Assembly: GCF_002837185.1 (NCBI RefSeq)
Contig: NZ_KZ477988.1
Coordinates: forward strand, 199,724-263,723
Direction of reading: 5' to 3'
Length of the DNA: 64,000 bases
Source: Pseudomonas fluorescens
Lineage (GTDB): Bacteria; Pseudomonadota; Gammaproteobacteria; Pseudomonadales; Pseudomonadaceae
Under the pieces are notes generated by a model that worked only from the letters and a program-made list of their open reading frames with translations, did no database searches and was not told the DNA's origin. The translations under genes were made by a program, and so were the position numbers. Below, one piece after another: positions 58,776 to 64,000 of the stretch (position 1 is its first letter; every line of letters starts with the position of its first letter).

Positions 58776-60044
58776 TTAGCCGTTGAACACATCATCCACG
58801 CTTTGCAGCGGGTAGTTCTTCGGATACGGCAGGGTTGCCACGCCGGTCTCGATTGCAGCCTTGGCCACGGCATCGGAGATCAGGGTGATCAGGCGCTTGT
58901 CCATAGGTTTCGGGATGATGTACTCACGACCGAATTCCAGCTTGGCGCCACCGTAGGCGTCGCAGACATCCTGCGGCACCGGCAGCTTGGCCAGTTCACG
59001 CAGGGCGTTGGCGGCCGCTACTTTCATTTCTTCGTTGATGCGCTTGGCGCGAACGTCCAGGGCACCGCGGAAGATGAAGGGGAAACCCAGCACGTTGTTG
59101 ACCTGGTTCGGGTAGTCCGAACGGCCGGTGGCCATGATCACGTCGCTGCGGGTGGCGTGCGCCAGCTCAGGCGAGATTTCCGGGTCCGGGTTGGAGCAGG
59201 CGAACACGATAGGGTTCGGCGCCATCGACTTCAGGCCTTCGGCGCTCAGCAGGTTCGGGCCGGACAGGCCGACGAACACGTCAGCACCGTCGAGGGCGTC
59301 AGCCAGGGTGCGCTTGGAGGACGGGTGGGCGAACATCGCCTTGTACTGGTTCAGGTCGGTACGCTCGGACTGGATCACGCCCTTGCTGTCGACCATGTAG
59401 ATGTTTTCCAGCCTGGCGCCCATGCTGATGATCAGCTTCATGCAGGAAATGGCCGCAGCGCCGGCGCCCAGGCAGACGATCTTCGCCTCGCCCAGGGTTT
59501 TGCCGGCGATTTCCAGGGCGTTGATCATGCCGGCCGCGGTAACAATCGCGGTGCCGTGCTGGTCATCGTGGAATACCGGGATGTCACACTGTTCGATCAG
59601 GGCCTTTTCGATCTCGAAGCACTCGGGTGCCTTGATGTCTTCCAGGTTGATGCCACCGAAGGTGATGGAAATGCGTTTGACGGTGTCGATGAAAGCCTGC
59701 GGGCTTTCGGAGTCGACTTCTATGTCGAAAACGTCGATTCCAGCAAAGCGCTTGAACAGCACGCCCTTGCCTTCCATGACCGGCTTGGACGCCAATGGGC
59801 CGAGGTTACCCAGGCCCAGGATCGCGGTGCCATCAGAAATCACTGCAACCAGGTTGCCCTTGCCGGTGTACTTGTACGCCAGCTCGGGGTCGCGGGCGAT
59901 TTCACGTACGGGCTCGGCAACGCCAGGGCTGTAGGCCAGCGACAGGTCACGGGCGGTGGCAGTGGCTTTGGTGAGCTCTACACTCAGCTTTCCTGGACGA
60001 GGATTGGCATGATATTCGAGAGCGGCAGTTTTCAAATCAGACAT
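58776..60044 (-). CDS. maeB: NADP-dependent malic enzyme, short form
   Basis: A 422-residue malic enzyme converting malate to pyruvate and CO2 with NADPH formation. It has the N-terminal [15 protein letters not shown] motif, metal-binding [10 protein letters not shown] and the dinucleotide fold ([12 protein letters not shown]). Unlike E. coli MaeB (about 760 residues) it lacks the C-terminal phosphotransacetylase-like domain, which is usual in Pseudomonas. Confidence 0.93.
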   Translation of the reverse strand: MSDLKTAALEYHANPRPGKLSVELTKATATARDLSLAYSPGVAEPVREIARDPELAYKYTGKGNLVAVISDGTAILGLGNLGPLASKPVMEGKGVLFKRFAGIDVFDIEVDSESPQAFIDTVKRISITFGGINLEDIKAPECFEIEKALIEQCDIPVFHDDQHGTAIVTAAGMINALEIAGKTLGEAKIVCLGAGAAAISCMKLIISMGARLENIYMVDSKGVIQSERTDLNQYKAMFAHPSSKRTLADALDGADVFVGLSGPNLLSAEGLKSMAPNPIVFACSNPDPEISPELAHATRSDVIMATGRSDYPNQVNNVLGFPFIFRGALDVRAKRINEEMKVAAANALRELAKLPVPQDVCDAYGGAKLEFGREYIIPKPMDKRLITLISDAVAKAAIETGVATLPYPKNYPLQSVDDVFNG

Positions 60045-60225
60045 ATCGGCATTCCGCTTTTACTGTTGGTCGACGGACCGCCGAGGATACGCGTGTCGCA
60101 AAGCCCCTACAAGACTGGTCAGTCACAGGTGTCAAGGCCCTGCAGCGGCGTACTTTAGTCTAAAGCCACGGGATACAAGGGCTTGACTGTTCACAATCGC
60201 ATTAAAAAATGTCTACAATTTTTTA

Positions 60226-61032
60226 TTATGGCGTCGATCCGAGCATGCTCGGATCGGTGAGCGGCAACAGCCAACGTGCCTGAGGTTTTTTCAACCCGCC
60301 GCGCCTGGAGCGGTCCTGCACCCAGCCACGCGCCTCGATTGTCTTGCCTTGCAGACCATTGAGCATGGCAGCATCGAATAGACGGACCCGGTCGGGTGCA
60401 ATGCGTAATACCAGTGAGCCCGGCAACTCAATCCAGACTCCACCGCGATTGCGTTCGACCTTGCTGACCCGTCCGCTGACCAGGGCGAAACCGGACCGCT
60501 TGAGTTGCGTCACGCTTTGTACCGGCGATTGCCGCCAGAGCCCCAACCGCGCGTTACGCGCACTGTTTTCAGCAGCCTGCTGACAGGCGACCAGCGCGAC
60601 ATTGGGCGCGACGCCCACCTGAAACCCCAGGCCCTCAGCCAGCAACTGTGCCTCAAGGTTGTTGCCGTCAGCGCCATACAGGTGGGCAAGAGTTCGCCCG
60701 TAGCGATCTTTACCCTCGCGCCCCGGCACCAGCCCGAGATGCCCGTCACTGGCATTGACCAAAGCCTGCAAACGCTGGTGGGCGGCAACCGCAAACGGCT
60801 CGCCGGAGCGACCCTTCTTACCGGTCTCCGGCGCGTTGATACCGATCATCCGAACGCTGCGGCCATCCTTGAGGCGCACAGTGTCGCCATCCACTACGCG
60901 CTGCACGTGCACAGGGGCCACCGAAGCTGGCGCGGGGCAGAACACCTGGGCCTGGGCGGCAGAAAGCCAAATCCCAGGCACAAAAAAGGCGCCCGCAAGG
61001 GACGCCTTTTTCAACAGCTGGCAAAAGCCCAT
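60226..61032 (-). CDS. Secreted thermonuclease-family protein
   Basis: A 268-residue staphylococcal-nuclease-fold protein. The signal peptide (residues 1 to about 28, ending AQA) precedes the SNase domain: VVDGDTVRLKDGRSVRMIGI, NAPETGKKG, then GREGKDRYGRTLAHLY with the catalytic Arg/Glu pattern. A C-terminal domain of about 90 residues has an OB-like pattern. Codons 8-17 of the signal peptide coincide with the rpmE terminator, and the 3' end carries a 22-base palindrome. By position it is the PA5048 counterpart (from memory). Confidence 0.85.
   Translation of the reverse strand: MGFCQLLKKASLAGAFFVPGIWLSAAQAQVFCPAPASVAPVHVQRVVDGDTVRLKDGRSVRMIGINAPETGKKGRSGEPFAVAAHQRLQALVNASDGHLGLVPGREGKDRYGRTLAHLYGADGNNLEAQLLAEGLGFQVGVAPNVALVACQQAAENSARNARLGLWRQSPVQSVTQLKRSGFALVSGRVSKVERNRGGVWIELPGSLVLRIAPDRVRLFDAAMLNGLQGKTIEARGWVQDRSRRGGLKKPQARWLLPLTDPSMLGSTP
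60235..60256 (-). terminator. 22-base perfect palindrome at the nuclease 3' end
   Basis: CGATCCGAGCA pairs exactly with TGCTCGGATCG; the sequence is inside the last codons of the nuclease gene. On the minus strand an AT-rich stretch (ATAATAAAAAATTG) follows a few bases later, consistent with a terminator whose stem overlaps coding sequence. Confidence 0.55.
60982..61011 (-). terminator. rpmE terminator inside the nuclease signal peptide
   Basis: On the minus strand AAAAAGGCG pairs with CGCCTTTTTT around an 11-base loop and ends in a T run, 36 bases after the rpmE stop codon. The same bases encode KASLAGAFF of the nuclease signal peptide. Confidence 0.75.
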
Positions 61033-61046
61033 AAGGCTTTTGAGCC

Positions 61047-61283
61047 TTACTCTGCCGGAGTAGCAGCAGCAGGCTTCTTGCCGAAAGCACCAAAGCGATC
61101 TGCGAAGCGCTGTACACGGCCGCCGGTGTCCAGAGTCTTCTGCTTACCGGTGTAGAACGGGTGGCACTCGTTGCATACGTCAGTACCCAGTGGCTTGCAC
61201 AGGTTCGAACGGGTTTCGAACTTGTTGCCGCAGCTGCAGGTGACTTCGATGGTTTCGTACGCTGGATGGATATCGGCTTTCAT
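61047..61283 (-). CDS. rpmE: Ribosomal protein L31, zinc-binding form
   Basis: A 78-residue L31 of the 50S subunit. Cys16, Cys18 (TCSCGNKF), Cys37 and Cys40 ([10 protein letters not shown]) form the zinc site of the C+ form, so this is the zinc-replete paralogue. ATG 61283 gives the standard start MKADIHP. The C-terminus is Ala/Pro-rich. Confidence 0.96.
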   Translation of the reverse strand: MKADIHPAYETIEVTCSCGNKFETRSNLCKPLGTDVCNECHPFYTGKQKTLDTGGRVQRFADRFGAFGKKPAAATPAE

Positions 61284-61496
61284 GGCACTTCCTCGGGCTA
61301 GCGTGCCGCCACTCGACACTATTGTCGAATACCGCACGTAATTAGGCCGCGAATTCTAACAGACCTTTTCAATCACGCAAGCCGCACATCCGCCTGAAAA
61401 CCGCCTTTCATCAGAAAACCACGGCATACCCAAGCCCTCCCCTGTCTGCTAGGCTCCCGCCCCTGCGCCACCACCTGCCTAGATGAGACCCTCCGC
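61284..61496. promoter_or_regulatory. Divergent rpmE / priA promoter region
   Basis: 213 bases between divergent starts without a gene. It should hold both promoters; no specific repressor box was recognised. Confidence 0.4.
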
Positions 61497-63716
61497 GTGC
61501 CCGACGCCATTTTGCGCCTCGCCCTGCCCTCGCCCCTGCGCCGCCTGTTCGATTACCGGGCGCCGGCGGGTGTGCCGCGTGCGCAGTTGGAGCCCGGCAT
61601 GCGCGTGCGCGTGCCGTTCGGGCGCAGGGAGATGATCGGCATCCTGGTGGAAGTCACCGACCACAGCGAAGTGCCCGCCGAAAAGCTCAAGCCGGCCATC
61701 GCCCTCCTCGACGCCACCGCACCGCTGCCGCCCGCGCTGTTCAAGCTGTGCCTGTGGACCGCGCAGTATTACCAGCACAGCCTGGGCGATACCTTGAGCT
61801 GGGCGCTGCCGGTGCTGCTGCGCCAGGGCGAACTGGCCGAAGCGCGCCAGGAACGTTTCTGGTCAATGGTGCCCGGCGCGCGCCTGGACGACCCGCGCAT
61901 CGCCCGCGCGCCGCGCCAGCGTGAAGCCCTGGCCACCCTGGCGCAGCACCCCCATGGCGTCGCCCATCAGCTGTTGAGCAAGCTGATGCTGAGCAAGGAC
62001 AGCCTCGACCTGTTGCTCGCCAAAGGCCTGGTGCAGGTGGAAATCCGCAAGCACGCCCCCGACCCGCGCCATGAACACTGGCTGGCCCAGCCGGAGCTGC
62101 CGCTGAACCCCGAACAACGCGCCGCCTATGAAGCGATCCGCGCCGGGTTCGACAGTTTCCACGCGTTCCTGCTGGCCGGCGTCACCGGCAGCGGCAAGAC
62201 CGAAGTGTATTTGCAGTTGATCCGCGAAACCTTGCAAGCCGGCAAACAGGCGCTGGTGCTGATCCCCGAGATCAACCTCGGCCCGCAAACCCTGGCGCGT
62301 TTCGAACAGCGTTTCAACGCCCGCATCGCCCTGGTGCACTCGGCGGTCAACGACCGTGAGCGCCTGGAGTCATGGCTGGCGGCGCGGGACGGCGAAGCCG
62401 ACATTATTATCGGCACGCGCTCGGCGCTGTTCACCCCAATGAAAAATCCGGGCCTGATCATCGTCGACGAAGAGCACGACGGCTCGTATAAACAACAGGA
62501 AGGCCTGCGCTACCACGCCCGCGACCTGGCCCTGGTGCGCGCGCGCCAGGAAGACATCCCGATTGTGCTCGGTTCGGCCACGCCATCGCTGGAAAGCCTG
62601 CATAACGCCTACACCGGTCGTTATGGCCTGCTACGCCTGAATGAGCGTGCAGGTGGCGCCAAGCAACCGCGTTTCCTGCGCCTGGATGTAAAAAGCCGAC
62701 CGCTGGACAGCGGTATTTCCGGCCCGATGCAGCAAGCCATCGGTCAGACCCTCGCCGCCGGCCAGCAAGTCCTGGTATTCCTCAACCGCCGCGGTTTTGC
62801 GCCGACGCTGCTGTGCCACGACTGTGGCTGGATGTCCGAATGCGAGCGCTGCGATGCGCGCATGACCGTGCATCAGCGCTACGGCGAACTGCGCTGCCAC
62901 CACTGCGGCCATGTGGAGCCCGTGCCCCGCCACTGCCCACAATGCGGCAAGGTCGACCTGCGCCCGGTCGGTGCGGGCACCGAGCGCGCCGAAGAGCGCC
63001 TGGGCATTCTGTTCCCGGATTACCCGGTGCTGCGGGTGGACCGCGACAGTACGTCGCGCAAAGACGCGATGAACCAATTGTTCGCCACCATCCAGAAAGG
63101 CCAGCCGTGCATCCTGGTCGGCACGCAGATGCTTGCCAAAGGGCATCACTTTCCACGGGTGACCCTGGTGTCGATCCTGGATGCCGACGGTGGTTTATTC
63201 TCCGGCGACTTTCGCGCCAGCGAGCGCATGGCGCAGCTGATCGTGCAGGTCGCCGGCCGCGCAGGGCGTGCCGAAGAGCCGGGCCGAGTGATTATCCAGA
63301 CGCACCTGGCCGACCACCCGCTGCTGATTCAACTGACCGAGCAAGGTTACTTTGCCTTTGCCGAACAGGCGTTGAGCGAGCGCCGCGCCGCCGGGCTGCC
63401 GCCGTTTGCGCACCTGGCGCTGCTGCGCGCCGAGGCACATAAACCGGGCCAGGCCGAGAGCTTTCTGGACGAAGCCTGCAGCGCCGCTGAACGTTTACGG
63501 GTAGAGCTGGGTCTGAGCGGCATCGAATTGCTCGGCCCGGTGCCCGCGCCCATGGAACGCCGCGCCGGACGGTATCGCGCTCAGCTACTCTTGCAGGCAA
63601 CGTCCCGCGCGCCGCTGCATCGGCTATTGAGCAGCTGGTTGCTGGCCCTGGAGCAAATGCCCAGCGGCCGGCAGGTGCGATGGTCACTGGATGTAGACCC
63701 GGTCGATTTGTATTGA
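61497..63716 (+). CDS. priA: Primosomal replication helicase PriA
   Basis: A 739-residue DEAH-type 3'-5' helicase that restarts stalled replication forks. The N-terminal DNA-binding domain is followed by Walker A GVTGSGKTEVYL, the DEEH box and the aromatic-rich SYKQQEGLRYHARD loop. A zinc-binding insert with paired Cys (CHDCGWMSECERC, CHHCGH, CPQCG) stands in the second helicase lobe. Start GTG. Length is normal for the family. Confidence 0.95.
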   Translation: MPDAILRLALPSPLRRLFDYRAPAGVPRAQLEPGMRVRVPFGRREMIGILVEVTDHSEVPAEKLKPAIALLDATAPLPPALFKLCLWTAQYYQHSLGDTLSWALPVLLRQGELAEARQERFWSMVPGARLDDPRIARAPRQREALATLAQHPHGVAHQLLSKLMLSKDSLDLLLAKGLVQVEIRKHAPDPRHEHWLAQPELPLNPEQRAAYEAIRAGFDSFHAFLLAGVTGSGKTEVYLQLIRETLQAGKQALVLIPEINLGPQTLARFEQRFNARIALVHSAVNDRERLESWLAARDGEADIIIGTRSALFTPMKNPGLIIVDEEHDGSYKQQEGLRYHARDLALVRARQEDIPIVLGSATPSLESLHNAYTGRYGLLRLNERAGGAKQPRFLRLDVKSRPLDSGISGPMQQAIGQTLAAGQQVLVFLNRRGFAPTLLCHDCGWMSECERCDARMTVHQRYGELRCHHCGHVEPVPRHCPQCGKVDLRPVGAGTERAEERLGILFPDYPVLRVDRDSTSRKDAMNQLFATIQKGQPCILVGTQMLAKGHHFPRVTLVSILDADGGLFSGDFRASERMAQLIVQVAGRAGRAEEPGRVIIQTHLADHPLLIQLTEQGYFAFAEQALSERRAAGLPPFAHLALLRAEAHKPGQAESFLDEACSAAERLRVELGLSGIELLGPVPAPMERRAGRYRAQLLLQATSRAPLHRLLSSWLLALEQMPSGRQVRWSLDVDPVDLY

Positions 63717-63758
63717 TAGCCAGCCAGCTCACACATTTTGAAATATAAACACCGTAAA

Positions 63759-63784
63759 TGTGGGAGTGGGCGAGCCCGCGATGA
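63759..63784. repeat. Single degenerate REP
   Basis: TGTGGGAGTGGGCGAGCCCGCGATG is a lone variant REP 43 bases after the priA stop codon, with no inverted partner in the window. Confidence 0.7.
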
Positions 63785-63817
63785 GCATAGGTATCTACAA
63801 AACGCTGCAGCGCTCAA

Positions 63818-64000
63818 CCGTAACCACGATGCAACGCGAGTCGGTAACCACGATGCGAAGCGAGTCGCCCTTGATCTTGATCTGCTTTTGATCTCAGGCG
63901 CCCCGTTAAACCACGCTGGCCGAACGCAGGCTTGAATCCGTGGGTAACCCGGCAGGACGCCGGGTTAGCCGCACTGGGCCATGGATGGCCCATTGCGGCG
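63818..64000. repeat. Composite repeat element after priA (runs off the window)
   Basis: A 24-base unit occurs twice in tandem (63818-63841 and 63842-63865, GTAACCACGATGC and GAGT shared). Further on are two hairpins, TAACCCGGC-aggac-GCCGGGTTA (63945-63967) and TGGGCC-atggat-GGCCCA (63975-63992). From memory this sequence is a dispersed intergenic repeat in fluorescens-group genomes. No gene is visible from 63717 to the end. Confidence 0.6.

Overview
This is a 64 kb stretch of chromosome from a high-GC gammaproteobacterium, almost certainly a member of the Pseudomonas fluorescens group. The evidence is the gene order (malic enzyme / ponA / pilMNOPQ / aroKB / DamX-like / gltBD / hemE, then an MFS gene, and selO / mscK / K+/H+ antiporter / acyl-CoA dehydrogenase), which as I remember it follows the P. 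aeruginosa PA5020-PA5050 region, together with abundant fluorescens-type REP/REPIN repeats (core GTGGGAGGGGGCTTGCCCCC).

Layout. 1-16.7 kb: 3' end of putA, an acyl-CoA dehydrogenase, a second ZapA-type gene with a coiled-coil partner, a chemoreceptor behind a good sigma-28 promoter, a K+/H+ antiporter, a giant MscK-type channel, the AMPylase SelO, a HigBA toxin-antitoxin pair with two palindromic operators, thioredoxin TrxC, a shortened DUF6124-type gene behind an elaborate RNA-like leader, and a ParA-type ATPase. 17.0-34.3 kb: a single co-directional block of 20 tightly overlapping genes encoding an aryl polyene (APE) pigment pathway. It has an aromatic amino acid ammonia-lyase, an adenylating starter ligase fused to a dehydratase, two acyl carrier proteins, two ketosynthases plus a chain-length-factor-like protein, a ketoreductase, dehydratase, thioesterase, methyltransferase, a flavin enzyme with the halogenase WxWxIP signature, two acyltransferases, a glycosyltransferase, and a LolA / MMPL / lipoprotein export set. 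It sits as an insert between conserved core genes. 34.4-42.4 kb: LysR regulator and divergent MFS exporter, hemE, and an RND efflux adaptor-pump pair. 42.4-55.7 kb (minus strand): gltD, gltB, a DamX-like SPOR protein, aroB, aroK and a pilQ-pilOP-pilN-pilM operon in which nearly every member is reduced or fused. 55.9-64 kb: ponA, two REPINs around a relic of the maeB 3' end, maeB, a secreted thermonuclease, rpmE, priA and a composite repeat.

How it fits together. The APE block contains every step expected for making an aryl polyene: starter formation, activation, iterative type II elongation with reduction and dehydration, tailoring, and transport to the outer membrane. The most unusual signals are places where repeats or RNA signals double as coding sequence: two REP halves encode the signal peptide of the APE LolA protein, and the rpmE terminator lies inside the thermonuclease signal peptide. 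Other points worth checking are the three-hairpin leader with complementary loops upstream of the DUF6124-type gene, the halogenase motif in the APE flavoprotein, the adenylation-dehydratase fusion and the miniaturised type IV pilus alignment operon. No tRNA, rRNA, insertion sequence or CRISPR array was seen.
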